The position numbers were made by a program, and so were the translations under genes. Positions 18,897-27,524 of a DNA stretch of 64,000 bases are shown here, piece by piece. Each line of letters opens with the position of its first letter. Position 1 is the first letter of the stretch. Origin of the DNA: Dechloromonas aromatica (nom. nud.) (lineage in GTDB: Bacteria > Pseudomonadota > Gammaproteobacteria > Burkholderiales > Rhodocyclaceae); NCBI GenBank assembly GCA_017848965.1, contig JAFIHA010000015.1:38582-102581 (forward strand), given 5' to 3'. The notes beneath the pieces are model-generated. The model was not told the DNA's origin and searched no databases. It was given only the letters and a program-made list of their open reading frames with translations.

Positions 18897-19881
18897 CCAT
18901 GGCGGCCGCCTGCGCGAAGCCGCGGCCCACTACGACATCCCGCTCGCCGACTGGCTCGACCTGTCCACCGGCATCAACCCACAAGGCTGGCCGGTACCGC
19001 CGCTGCCGGCGGCGGCCTGGCAACGCCTGCCGGAAGACAACGACGGCCTGGAAGCCGCCGCGACCGCCTACTACGGCAATGCCAACCTGCTGCCGGTGGC
19101 CGGCTCGCAGGCCGCCATCCAGTGGCTGCCGGCGCTGCTGCCGCGCGCCGCCGTAGCCTGCATCGCGCCGCTCTACAACGAACATTCGCAGGCCTGGCAG
19201 CGCGCCGGCCACAAGCTGCGCTTCCTGCAGAACGCGACGCTGCCGCGTGCGCTGGCGGCGGCGACACCTTACGTGCTGCTGTGCAACCCGAACAACCCGA
19301 CCGCCGACCGCCACCCGCGTGAACTGGCGGTCGACGCCGCGGCGCAGCTGAAAAAGCGCGGCGGCTGGCTGATCGTCGACGAAGCCTTCATCGACGCGAC
19401 GCCCGAGCACAGCCTGACGCCGCTGGCCGGCACGGCGGACGCCCCTAACCTGATCGTGTTCCGCTCGCTGGGCAAGTTCTTCGGCCTGGCCGGGCTGCGC
19501 GTCGGCTTCCTGTTCGCCGCCCCCGAGCTGCTGGCGAAGCTGGCCGAGGCAATCGGCCCGTGGAGCATCGCCGGCCCGTCGCGGGCGGCGGCAACGCTGG
19601 CACTCGGCGACAGCGCCTGGCAGACGGCAACCCGTCAGCGCCTGCAGGCCGACGGCGAACGCCTGCGCCAGTTGCTGGCGCCGCTCGGCGAAGCCAAAGC
19701 CACGCCACTGTTCGCGACGCTGAACGCGCCGGTTACCGCCGAACTGCACGAACATCTGGCGCGCCGCGCCATCCTCAGCCGCCGCTACGCAACCAACCCG
19801 CTGCTGCGCTTTGGCCTGCCGCCCGACGAAGCCGGCTGGCAGCGCCTGGCCGACGCGCTCAAGGCGTGGAAGCCTGCATGA
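18889..19881 (+). CDS. cobD: threonine-phosphate decarboxylase, PLP-dependent
   Basis: A 330-residue class I/II aminotransferase-fold enzyme of the CobD (Salmonella) / CobC (Pseudomonas) type, converting L-threonine O-3-phosphate to aminopropanol phosphate for CbiB. Residues include [40 protein letters not shown] (Asn/Asp that contact PLP), IVDEAFID and [17 protein letters not shown], where the Lys would form the PLP aldimine. It is slightly short for the family but complete at both ends. It overlaps cbiB by 8 bp and the next gene by 4 bp. Confidence 0.93.
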   Translation: MLDHGGRLREAAAHYDIPLADWLDLSTGINPQGWPVPPLPAAAWQRLPEDNDGLEAAATAYYGNANLLPVAGSQAAIQWLPALLPRAAVACIAPLYNEHSQAWQRAGHKLRFLQNATLPRALAAATPYVLLCNPNNPTADRHPRELAVDAAAQLKKRGGWLIVDEAFIDATPEHSLTPLAGTADAPNLIVFRSLGKFFGLAGLRVGFLFAAPELLAKLAEAIGPWSIAGPSRAAATLALGDSAWQTATRQRLQADGERLRQLLAPLGEAKATPLFATLNAPVTAELHEHLARRAILSRRYATNPLLRFGLPPDEAGWQRLADALKAWKPA

Positions 19882-20759
19882 AACATCGTCTCTTTGCCCT
19901 GCTTGCCGCCGCCTGCCTGGGCGGCGCCCACGCCGAAATCGTCGTGCGTGACGACAGCGGCCGCGACGTCCACCTGCGTGAGCCGGCACGGCGCATCGTC
20001 GCCCTCGCCCCGCACATCGCCGAGACCCTTTACGCCGCCGGTGCCGGCGGCAAGCTGGTCGGCACCGTCGATTACAGCGACTACCCGCCAGCGGCGAAAA
20101 AGGTGCCGCGCGTCGGCGGCTATTCGCGCATCGACCTGGAAGCCGTCGTCGCCCTCAAGCCTGACGTGGTGCTGGTCTGGGAAAGCGGCAACAACATGGC
20201 GCAGGCCGACAAGCTGCGCGCGCTCGGCCTGACCGTTTTCGTTTCGCAACCCAACCGCATGGACGATATCGCCGGCCAGGTCGAACGTTACGGCCGACTG
20301 GCCGGCACCGAGGCCATCGCCAACGCGGAGGCCCGCCGCTTCCGCGAGCGTCTGGCGGCTCTGCGCGCGGCCAACGCGGGCAAACCCAAGGTGCGGACTT
20401 TCTACCAGGTATGGAAGGCGCCGCTGGTCACCGTCGGCGGTCCGCAAATCATCAGCGACGCGATGCGCATCTGCGGCGGCGACAACGTTTTCGGCCAGCT
20501 CGACCAGATGGCGCCGCGGGTCAGCCTGGAAGCCGTGATCGAAGCCGATCCGGAAGCCATCGTCGCCACCGGCATGGGCGACGCCAAACCGGAATGGCTG
20601 GACGACTGGCGGCAGTGGAAGCGAATGACCGCCGTCCAGCGCGGCAACCTGTTCCACATCAACCCGGACATCATGCAGCGGCACACGCCGCGCATTCTCG
20701 ACGGTACGGCGAAACTCTGCGACCACCTCGATGTCGCACGCAGCCGTCGCCCCAAGTGA
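19878..20759 (+). CDS. btuF: periplasmic cobalamin-binding protein (BtuF-like)
   Basis: A 293-residue helical-backbone metal/vitamin receptor with a cleavable signal peptide ([19 protein letters not shown]). The fold is marked by RRIVALAPHIAETLYAAGAG, VGTVDYSDYPPAAKKVPRVGGY and ALKPDVVLVWESGN. In BtuF-type proteins this binds cobalamin or cobinamide in the periplasm and delivers it to BtuCD. The start overlaps the cobD stop (ATGA). No permease or ATPase gene is adjacent, so the transporter must lie elsewhere. Riboswitch control and the operon support a corrinoid ligand. Confidence 0.88.
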   Translation: MKHRLFALLAAACLGGAHAEIVVRDDSGRDVHLREPARRIVALAPHIAETLYAAGAGGKLVGTVDYSDYPPAAKKVPRVGGYSRIDLEAVVALKPDVVLVWESGNNMAQADKLRALGLTVFVSQPNRMDDIAGQVERYGRLAGTEAIANAEARRFRERLAALRAANAGKPKVRTFYQVWKAPLVTVGGPQIISDAMRICGGDNVFGQLDQMAPRVSLEAVIEADPEAIVATGMGDAKPEWLDDWRQWKRMTAVQRGNLFHINPDIMQRHTPRILDGTAKLCDHLDVARSRRPK

Positions 20760-20766
20760 GAACATC

Positions 20767-21567
20767 ATGCCCCGCCTGCCCCAGCGCATCGTCTGCCTGA
20801 CCACCGAAACCGTCGAAGTCCTCTACGCCCTGGGCGAGCAGGAGCGCATCGTCGGCATCAGCGGCTACACCGTGCGGCCGCCGCAAGCACGCAAGGAAAA
20901 GCCCAAGGTTTTCGCCTTCACCAGCGGCGACATCGCCAAGATCCTCGCCGTCGAACCCGACCTGGTGCTGACCTTCTCCGACCTGCAGGCCGACATCGCG
21001 CGCGACCTGATCAAGGCCGGAATACCGGTTTACGCCTTGAACATGCGCAGCGTCGACGACATCCTGGCGATGATAGCGACGGTCGGCCGCCTGGTTGGTG
21101 CCGAGGATCGCGCGCAGGCGCTGGTCGCCGGGCTGGAGGCGCAGATTGCCGCAGCCCGGGCACATGCCGAGGCCAGCATCGCCCGCCACGGCCGCCGGCC
21201 GCGCGTCTATTTCGAGGAATGGGACGAGCCGCTGATCAGCGGCCTGCGCTGGGTTTCCGAGCTGATCGAAATCGCCGGCGGCGAGGACGTCTTCGCCGCA
21301 CGCGCCCGCTCGCCATTGGCCGCCGACCGGCGGCCGACGCCGGAAGAGGTGATTGCCGCCGCGCCGGAGATCATCATCGGTTCCTGGTGCGGCAAACACT
21401 TCCGCCCCGAACGCGTCGCCGCCCGCCCGGGCTGGGAGGCCATCCCGGCGCTCAGCCAGGGGCGCCTGCACGAAATCAAGTCGGCGATCATCCTGACGCC
21501 GGGGCCGGTAGCGATCAGCGAAGGCCTGCCGCTGCTGGAAAAGATCCTCTGGCCGGCAAGCGCCTGA
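20767..21567 (+). CDS. BtuF-like cobalamin-binding protein without signal peptide
   Basis: A 266-residue protein of the same periplasmic-binding fold as the preceding gene (RIVCLTTETVEVLYALGEQERIVGISGY, then VEPDLVLTFSDLQ and YFEEWDEPLISGLRWVSELI). It lacks any hydrophobic leader: the N-terminus is MPRLPQRIV. An in-frame start 36 nt upstream adds no signal peptide either. It may act in the cytoplasm, or leave the cell by another route. The FEEWDEP segment is typical of a subgroup of corrinoid-binding proteins found beside cob genes. Last gene of the bluB operon, 7 nt after btuF. Confidence 0.8.
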   Translation: MPRLPQRIVCLTTETVEVLYALGEQERIVGISGYTVRPPQARKEKPKVFAFTSGDIAKILAVEPDLVLTFSDLQADIARDLIKAGIPVYALNMRSVDDILAMIATVGRLVGAEDRAQALVAGLEAQIAAARAHAEASIARHGRRPRVYFEEWDEPLISGLRWVSELIEIAGGEDVFAARARSPLAADRRPTPEEVIAAAPEIIIGSWCGKHFRPERVAARPGWEAIPALSQGRLHEIKSAIILTPGPVAISEGLPLLEKILWPASA

Positions 21568-21580
21568 CGGTAAACGCTTA

Positions 21581-21610
21581 TTGCCATGGCATCACGCAAA
21601 CCCCTATAGT
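21581..21610 (+). promoter_or_regulatory. sigma70-type promoter before the solitary binding-protein gene
   Basis: TTGCCA (21581-21586) and TATAGT (21605-21610) are separated by 18 nt. The ATG of the next gene starts only 6 nt after the -10 element, so a transcript begun here would be leaderless or nearly so. Recognition is by eye; the strength of the hexamers (5 of 6 matches at -10 to TATAAT, 4 to 5 at -35) is the main support. Confidence 0.45.
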
Positions 21611-21616
21611 TATTGC

Positions 21617-22510
21617 ATGTTGCGTTCGGCATTGATTCTCCTGATTTTTTCCCTGTTCACGCTGCTTGCGCGGGCAGGGGAGATCGCCATCGTCCTGGCC
21701 GACAGCAGCGCCCCCTATCAGGAATTCGCGAGCGGCCTGCAACAGCGGCTCAAAGGCAGCAATTGGCAGATCAGTTATGTCGATACCGAACCACATGCTC
21801 CGGAACGCCAACCGGTCGCACTGATCGTCACCGCCGGCAGCGAGGCTTTGCGCAAGACGCTGGCGAGTTCGCCGAAGGTGCCCGTCCTCGCCACCCTGCT
21901 GACCGAGCACGCCTATCAGAATCAAATCGGCACCAGCCGCCCGCCGGCGGTCTCGGCGATCTATCTCGATCAACCGGCGCAGCGCCAGGCTCGCCTGCTG
22001 CGCCTGCTCTTTCCCGAGCTGCAGCGGGTCGGTTTGCTGCTCAGCGAGCAGTCGCGCCAACAGGCCGACAGCCTGCGCACCGCCCTCGCCGGCCAGCGCC
22101 TGCAACCGGTCAGCGAGTTCGCCAACGGCGAGGAGTACATCCTGCCGACACTGGAAGCGCTGATGCAGCGCAGCGAAGTACTGCTCGCCCTGCCCGATCC
22201 TCTGCTCTATTCGCGCAACACGATCAAACCCATCCTGATCACCTCGTACCGCCACCGGCGACCGGTGATCGCCTTCTCGCCCGCGATGGTCAAGGCTGGC
22301 GCGCTCGCCGCGCTGTACTCGACGCCACTGCAGATTGGCCGCCAGGCCGCCGAACTGCTCATCGCACATGGTACCCACCTGCCGTTACCGGCCACCCCAT
22401 CAAAATTCTCGATCGACATCAACCGCAGCGTCGCCGACGCCTTCGGCCTCCGCCTGCCGGAGGAGAGCGATCTGTTCCAGAAACTGCTTGCCAGTGAAGT
22501 CAATCCATGA
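21617..22510 (+). CDS. solitary periplasmic ABC-type substrate-binding protein
   Basis: A 297-residue exported protein with signal peptide (MLRSALILLIFSLFTLLARA). It has the two-lobed periplasmic-binding fold of the ABC_sub_bind type: EIAIVLADSSAPYQEFASGL, LIVTAGSEALRKTL, VGLLLSEQSRQQADSL, and a hinge region with RRPVIAFSPAMVKAGALAALYS. No ABC permease or ATPase is nearby; instead its stop overlaps the start of a membrane diguanylate cyclase (ATGA), which suggests a sensor rather than transport role. The ATG lies unusually close to the predicted promoter. Ligand unknown. Confidence 0.8.
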   Translation: MLRSALILLIFSLFTLLARAGEIAIVLADSSAPYQEFASGLQQRLKGSNWQISYVDTEPHAPERQPVALIVTAGSEALRKTLASSPKVPVLATLLTEHAYQNQIGTSRPPAVSAIYLDQPAQRQARLLRLLFPELQRVGLLLSEQSRQQADSLRTALAGQRLQPVSEFANGEEYILPTLEALMQRSEVLLALPDPLLYSRNTIKPILITSYRHRRPVIAFSPAMVKAGALAALYSTPLQIGRQAAELLIAHGTHLPLPATPSKFSIDINRSVADAFGLRLPEESDLFQKLLASEVNP

Positions 22511-24600
22511 AGAACCTGACCCTGCGCCAACGCCTGCTGGTTCTGACGCTGCTGCCCAGCGCCCTGATCACCACGCTGCTCGTCGTCTATTTCGCCATCA
22601 CCGGCATCAACACCCTGGAAAACCAACTACGCGCCAAAGGGCTGGCCACCGTCCGCTACCTGGCGCCGATCAGTGAATACGGCATCATTGCCGGTCAGAT
22701 GGACAGCGTTTACGGTCTGGTCCAGGCCGCCATGCAGGAACCCGGGATCAAAGCGGCGATCATCGTCAATCCGAAGGGACGCACCCTGGCCGTCAGCGGG
22801 CGCGTCTCACTTTCGGCCGAAACCATTCGTCAACGCTTGAACGCCCCCGCCCTGGTCGGCGAGGGCGACACCTGGATTGCCTTCGGTGCGCCGGTCGTGC
22901 GCAGCCAGAGCGACAGCGACCCGCTGTTCGACATCGCCGGCCTCGACGAGAACCCCCAGGAAACCATCGGTCACGTCTTCATTGAACTGGACAAGGAAGA
23001 GCTGCAGGTCCGCCAGCAGGAACTGGTGCTGCAAGGTTTCATCGCCGTACTCTGCGGCCTCGGCCTGATGGGCGCCCTCGCCATCGCCACGGCCGACCAC
23101 CTGGCGCGCCCGCTGCAACGACTCGCCGCCGCCGTCCGCAACATGTCTGCTGGACGCTTCGACACCCGCGTCCAGGCCAGTTCGAGCGGCGAGCTGCGGG
23201 TGCTCGAAGATGGCTTCAACGAGATGGCCAGCCATATCGAGGAAGCCCATCAGTCGATGCAGACACGGATCGAGGAAGCCACCGCCCAACTTGTCTTCCA
23301 GGCCCGCCACGACGCGCTGACCGGGCTGGTCAACCGGCGCGAATTCGAACTGCGCCTCGACAAGGCGCTGGCCGCCGTCCATGCCGGCGGCGACGAATTC
23401 AGCGTGCTCTACATCGACCTCGACCGTTTCAAGGCGGTCAACGATGCCTGCGGCCATATCGCCGGAGACGAACTGCTGCGCCAGATCGCCCTCCTCTTCC
23501 AGGGACGCCTGCGCGAGGAAGACACGCTGGCCCGCCTGGGCGGCGACGAATTCGGCATCATGCTGGCCAACTGCAGCCTGGCCAAGGCTCGCCAGGTGGC
23601 GCAGGACATCTGCGCGCTCTCGGCCGAATACCGCTTCGTCTGGCAGGACAAGATCTTCGCCATCGGTGCCAGCATCGGTCTGACGCCGGTCACCCGCGAC
23701 GTGCGCGACGTTCATGAAATCTTCGCCCTGAGCGACGCGGCCTGCCTGCAGGCCAAGGAAAGCGGCCGCAACCGGGTCTGCGAGATGGCGCCTGCGGCAC
23801 CGACCGACCGCCGGCGCGACCGTGGCAACTGGGCCAGCCGGCTGGCCAGCGCCCTGTCCGAAGGCCGCCTGATCGTCGAGGCGATTCCCGTCCGTCCGCT
23901 GCAACCGGGCGTACCGCACGGGCCGATGGCCGAAATCAGCGCCCGCCTCAACGAGGCGGGGCAGGCACCGATCGCCCTGAGCGCGCTGATCGACGCCGCC
24001 GAGCGCTACGACATGGCAACGGTCTTCGACCATCATTTCCTGGAGACGGCAATCCGCTCGCTGGCCAGGGCACAGGGCCAGCAACTGAAGATGCAGTGCA
24101 TGGTGCCGCTGTCGCGGGCTGCCATCACCAGCGCCAGGACCGGTGACTTCATTGCCGGCAACCTGGCCGCCGCCGGTATCCGGGGAGAAGGGCTATGCCT
24201 GATGTTCCCGGAGGAAGTCAGCACCCACCATACCAGCCTGCTGATCGAGTTCTCGCGCCGCATGCGCGAACTTGGCTGTCAGGTCGCGCTGACCGAATTC
24301 GGCGGCGGGGTTGCCTCCTTCACCCAGCTCCGCACCTTGCAGCCGGCCTATGTCCGGCTCAGTCAGAGCCTGACCCGGGACATCAGCGACGGTCTCAGTT
24401 CGACCGCGCTGCTGCGGGCCATCCTCGAAATCACCGCCGAACAGCAGATTTTCTCGATTGCCGAGGATGTCGACGACACCCCGTCGCTCGAGCACCTGCG
24501 CAAACTCGGCATCGCCTACGCGCTGGGCAAGGCGGTCGGCCCACGCGAACCTTTTGAAGCCTGGTTCGAAGGCGCCGTCATGCGCGGCATGCGCGCCTGA
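22507..24600 (+). CDS. membrane sensor diguanylate cyclase with degenerate EAL domain
   Basis: A 697-residue protein. TM1 is about residues 10-32, a periplasmic sensor follows (33-175), TM2 is about 176-200, and HAMP comes next. The GGDEF domain (about 265-430) has LARLGGDEFG at 343-350, DLDRFKAVNDACGH and an upstream RxxD inhibitory site (REED), so it looks active as a cyclase. The C-terminal EAL-like domain lacks key residues: the DDFGTG loop reads TEFGGG, the Lys motif reads VRLSQS, and EGVE reads EDVD. It is therefore probably a regulatory, non-hydrolytic domain. A second GGDEF pentapeptide occurs at residues 294-298, outside the active site. Translationally coupled to the binding protein upstream, which is likely its periplasmic input. 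Confidence 0.9.
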   Translation: MKNLTLRQRLLVLTLLPSALITTLLVVYFAITGINTLENQLRAKGLATVRYLAPISEYGIIAGQMDSVYGLVQAAMQEPGIKAAIIVNPKGRTLAVSGRVSLSAETIRQRLNAPALVGEGDTWIAFGAPVVRSQSDSDPLFDIAGLDENPQETIGHVFIELDKEELQVRQQELVLQGFIAVLCGLGLMGALAIATADHLARPLQRLAAAVRNMSAGRFDTRVQASSSGELRVLEDGFNEMASHIEEAHQSMQTRIEEATAQLVFQARHDALTGLVNRREFELRLDKALAAVHAGGDEFSVLYIDLDRFKAVNDACGHIAGDELLRQIALLFQGRLREEDTLARLGGDEFGIMLANCSLAKARQVAQDICALSAEYRFVWQDKIFAIGASIGLTPVTRDVRDVHEIFALSDAACLQAKESGRNRVCEMAPAAPTDRRRDRGNWASRLASALSEGRLIVEAIPVRPLQPGVPHGPMAEISARLNEAGQAPIALSALIDAAERYDMATVFDHHFLETAIRSLARAQGQQLKMQCMVPLSRAAITSARTGDFIAGNLAAAGIRGEGLCLMFPEEVSTHHTSLLIEFSRRMRELGCQVALTEFGGGVASFTQLRTLQPAYVRLSQSLTRDISDGLSSTALLRAILEITAEQQIFSIAEDVDDTPSLEHLRKLGIAYALGKAVGPREPFEAWFEGAVMRGMRA

Positions 24601-24609
24601 GCGGCAAAT

Positions 24610-26673
24610 TCAGAAATCGAGGCGCAGGGTGATCCAGTGCCGTTGGTCAACGTAGCGGCCGTTCGGCTTGGTGCCGCTCTTGCGCTGTTCGGCGTGCCTG
24701 CCCTCAAGCGACTGCGCAGTGTAGGCAAGTTCGCCGCGCTGCCCGGCAAACTTGAAGCTGTAAGCCAGACGGAGGTCGGTCCGGTGGTACTTTTCAGCGT
24801 CGGTATTGCGGGTCCACTTGATCGCATCGACCCAGTAGCGCATCACTGAGAAATCGAAGCCGGCCGGCAATTTCTGCATCCACATCAGCGATGAAGAGCG
24901 ACGCGGCGCAGAACCCTCGGCAAGACGCTGGTAGACCGCGTATTCCGGTTCGAAACCGCCACCGCCCTTGATCATGGCGAGGCCGTGAAAACTGCTGTCC
25001 TCGGTCGCCACCAGTACCCAACCGTTGCCCGACAGTTCGCTGTTTACCCGCAAGCTCGCATGATTTATCAACAGCCGCGTCGACTCCAGCGGCTGCCAAC
25101 GCCACTGCAACTCGTAGCCGGCAACCCGGATGTCCTGGATCGATTGCTCCGAGTCCGGCGCATCCTTCGCCGGCCGTACTGCCATCAACCGATCGCGGAC
25201 GGTTTCCCGGAAATGCCGGACATCCAGACTCATCCGCCACTGGCGCCAGTTGCCGAGATAACCGACCTCCCAGCTATCCAGGCGTTCGGCGGGAAGCCTT
25301 GAATTTCCGCTGAATATGGTCTCGCTACCATCGACTGCCACATAATTGCCGCGATAGGCCAGGATGCTCGCCGTCCGCCAAGCCTGGGTGTAACCAAGCC
25401 GCAGGGTATTTTCCGGCGTCAGGTGGAAGGCGACGCTGGCGCGCGGCGACAAGTGGTTGCCGGCCAGCGTGTCGTATTCGTTCGACGCACCGAGATTGGC
25501 GGTCAGCCAAGTTGAGGGCTTCCACTCGCCGTTGGCGAAGGCGCGCCAGACCTGGCGCGCCTCCGTCCCCCGCCCGCGCATCATGGTCTGCGAGGACATT
25601 TCGTCATGTCGCCAACTCGCCCCCCAGACCAGACGCGTCTTTGCCATTGGCACGAAATTGTGGGTGGCCTCGATTTCGTGCCGCCGCCCCCAGTCACCGG
25701 ATTCGTTCACCTTAGGGTAGGGAACCACGCCGCAAGTGACCGGATCGATACGATAGGCATTGTCGCCGCGATCTTCGCTGAAGGTGTAGCGCAGCGAGAA
25801 ATCGGCAGTTTCGGAAAGCGCCCGCAGCCAGCGCGCCTGCATCCAGGTGGAGGATTCGTCGCGGTTGCGCAGGGGATCGTCGCAGGGATCCGAAAGGCGG
25901 GTGACCTTGTCGAGCGAGCCAGACAGGAAGCGTCCCTCGACCTTGCCCAGCGAGAACTCCAGGCTGTCCCGGAGATTCACCGCGTAGTCGAAACGGGCGT
26001 CGAAGCGACGATTGCGGTAGCTATCCTCCCAGTCGTAATTGCCTTTCAGGCCATCGTCGCTGGTCTGCTGGTAGCTCAGGCGGAAATTCCCGGTCTCACC
26101 CAGCTTGCCACCGCCACGCACCGAGTAATCGTTGACCCCCTGCGTGCCACGGCTGGCGGAAACCGAAACACCGCGTACCAACGAGGGATCGATGGTGACG
26201 ATATTGACGACACCGAGGAAGGCATTGGTCCCGTAGGAAACGCTGTTGCTGCCGCGCACCACCTCAATGCGCTCGATATCCTCGAGGGCGACGGGAATCA
26301 GTGCCCAATTGACCCCGCCCCGGAACAACGGCGAATGCAGCGAGCGACCGTCGATCAGCACCTGGACCCGTGGTGAAAAATCGTTGTCGTCGGTGATGCC
26401 GTGGTAATTGACCCGGGCGCCGACGTCGCTGTGGGCAAAGGTCTGGAAACCCGGCACCAGACGGAACAGATCGTTGAGCGAGCGATAGCCGGAAGCACGG
26501 ATCATCTCCCGGTCGATCACCGTCACCGAAGCCGGCGCATCGGCGAGCCGCTGCGGCAGGCGGCTGACCGAGGCGACCACCGGCAACTCGGCGAAAAACA
26601 ACTCGTCCTCGGCCAGCAGCGTGCCAAACGGCAGCATGCAAACCAGCACGGAAAGATAGCGCCGCCGCTTCAT
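24610..26673 (-). CDS. TonB-dependent outer-membrane receptor
   Basis: A roughly 687-residue receptor with a signal peptide (MKRRRYLSVLVCMLPFGTLLA). The plug domain contains FFAELPVVASVSRLPQRL, ASVTVIDREMIRASGYRSL, NDLFRLVPGFQ and IERIEVVRGSNSVSYGTNAFLGVVNIV, and the barrel ends HWITLRLDF. It has no STN domain. It is convergent with the GGDEF gene (10 bp apart) and directly downstream of a PilZ-STAS gene on the same strand. The ligand is not indicated. An upstream ATG six bases earlier is equally possible. Confidence 0.9.
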   Translation of the reverse strand: MKRRRYLSVLVCMLPFGTLLAEDELFFAELPVVASVSRLPQRLADAPASVTVIDREMIRASGYRSLNDLFRLVPGFQTFAHSDVGARVNYHGITDDNDFSPRVQVLIDGRSLHSPLFRGGVNWALIPVALEDIERIEVVRGSNSVSYGTNAFLGVVNIVTIDPSLVRGVSVSASRGTQGVNDYSVRGGGKLGETGNFRLSYQQTSDDGLKGNYDWEDSYRNRRFDARFDYAVNLRDSLEFSLGKVEGRFLSGSLDKVTRLSDPCDDPLRNRDESSTWMQARWLRALSETADFSLRYTFSEDRGDNAYRIDPVTCGVVPYPKVNESGDWGRRHEIEATHNFVPMAKTRLVWGASWRHDEMSSQTMMRGRGTEARQVWRAFANGEWKPSTWLTANLGASNEYDTLAGNHLSPRASVAFHLTPENTLRLGYTQAWRTASILAYRGNYVAVDGSETIFSGNSRLPAERLDSWEVGYLGNWRQWRMSLDVRHFRETVRDRLMAVRPAKDAPDSEQSIQDIRVAGYELQWRWQPLESTRLLINHASLRVNSELSGNGWVLVATEDSSFHGLAMIKGGGGFEPEYAVYQRLAEGSAPRRSSSLMWMQKLPAGFDFSVMRYWVDAIKWTRNTDAEKYHRTDLRLAYSFKFAGQRGELAYTAQSLEGRHAEQRKSGTKPNGRYVDQRHWITLRLDF

Positions 26674-26682
26674 GTGCACGGA

Positions 26683-27270
26683 TCAGTGGCTTCCCGACGT
26701 CGGCACGGCCTGCGCCCAGGCGTCGGCAAAGCAGTCGGAACGACTGGTGATGCTTACCCCGTGCCGGTCGGTCGCCACCAGACAGAGCGCCAGTCCTGCC
26801 TGCTCGACCAGCGTCACCCCCCCGACATCGAGCTCCTCAACGCCGACCCGGATCAAGGCATGCATGAAGTCATTGCGCAGGGCACCATTGAGGCCGCCGA
26901 CGATACGCATCACCTTGCGCCCACTCAGTTCGTGGACAGAAAGCACTGAAGCCTTTCCGGAAGCCAGGGCATCGCGGATCGCATCCTCGATCAGCACCTG
27001 ATTGATCAAGCCGATCTGGAAGCGGGCACCATACAGCCCATCGCCGATCCGGCTGACAATATTGACCGCAATGTCGATCAACGGCGAACCGAACAGCGAA
27101 AACTCGCAGCCGACCAGACGGCCGATCTCGAGCGGCTCCGGGCTGCGCAACATCAAGCCGGACATCGACAGGTTCTCGACGGAACCCTCGCCAGCCTTAC
27201 CCCCAAAGCCGATCCTGACCGGGGGCGAAACCCCGAAACGGATGCGCTGATGTCGCCGCTGCTCGATCAT
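26683..27270 (-). CDS. PilZ domain protein with STAS-like C-terminus
   Basis: A 195-residue protein. The N-terminus has the c-di-GMP-binding PilZ signature: RRHQRIRF (RxxxR) at residues 4-11 and ENLSMSGLML (the [D/N]xSxxG motif) around 31-40. Residues about 110-185 (MRIVGGLNGALRNDF, VEELDVGGVTLVEQAGLALCL) have the spacing of a STAS domain, a partner-binding fold of anti-anti-sigma proteins. The phosphorylatable Ser of true antagonists is not evident. Its neighbour is the TonB receptor, with the cyclase just beyond, so it may be the effector of that locus. Confidence 0.75.
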   Translation of the reverse strand: MIEQRRHQRIRFGVSPPVRIGFGGKAGEGSVENLSMSGLMLRSPEPLEIGRLVGCEFSLFGSPLIDIAVNIVSRIGDGLYGARFQIGLINQVLIEDAIRDALASGKASVLSVHELSGRKVMRIVGGLNGALRNDFMHALIRVGVEELDVGGVTLVEQAGLALCLVATDRHGVSITSRSDCFADAWAQAVPTSGSH

Positions 27271-27369
27271 GCTTCTCCCCAATCTTCATCAATCCCCGGG
27301 TGACAATGGTACCAAAAGTACGCGACCGGATAAGCCGTCACGACGCCTGAACCCGGCAATTGCCTCGAA

Positions 27370-27398
27370 TTGACATTTGCCGGAGGGCTGGTTATCTT
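27370..27398 (+). promoter_or_regulatory. sigma70 promoter of metXW
   Basis: A perfect -35 TTGACA (27370-27375) is separated by 17 nt from TATCTT (27393-27398). Transcription would start near 27405, giving a leader that contains the SAM-II aptamer and the terminator hairpin before the metX ATG. Confidence 0.65.
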
Positions 27399-27420
27399 CC
27401 TTCTGCCGAAATCATCCGGC

Positions 27421-27472
27421 AGCGCCGATTTGTACTCTGATTGCGGGCGCTCAAAAATGCAGCTAAAACGGG
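27421..27472 (+). ncRNA. SAM-II (SAM-alpha) riboswitch in the metX leader
   Basis: A compact pseudoknot aptamer of about 52 nt. P1 pairs AGCGCC (27421-27426) with GGCGCT (27446-27451). The loop begins GATTT, and the 3' strand carries the conserved ATGCAGCTAAAACGGG (27457-27472), closely matching the consensus I recall for the SAM-II class, which typically sits before metX or metA. It lies between a good promoter and a terminator hairpin, ahead of a homoserine acyltransferase gene, exactly the expected context. Binding of S-adenosylmethionine should reduce metX expression. The call is by consensus memory and pairing, not by a covariance model. Confidence 0.85.
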
Positions 27473-27477
27473 AACCG

Positions 27478-27513
27478 CCCAGTTCGCGTTTCGGCCAACT
27501 GGGTTTTTTGTTT
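27478..27513 (+). terminator. intrinsic terminator (attenuator) between SAM-II aptamer and metX
   Basis: The stem CCCAGTT (27478-27484) / AACTGGG (27497-27503) is followed by TTTTTTGTTTT. It begins five bases after the aptamer and ends just before the metX ribosome-binding site (GGAG). Because it is a complete intrinsic terminator in a leader, it probably works as the expression platform of the riboswitch, although SAM-II is more often described as translational. Confidence 0.8.
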
Positions 27514-27524
27514 TCGGGAGCATC

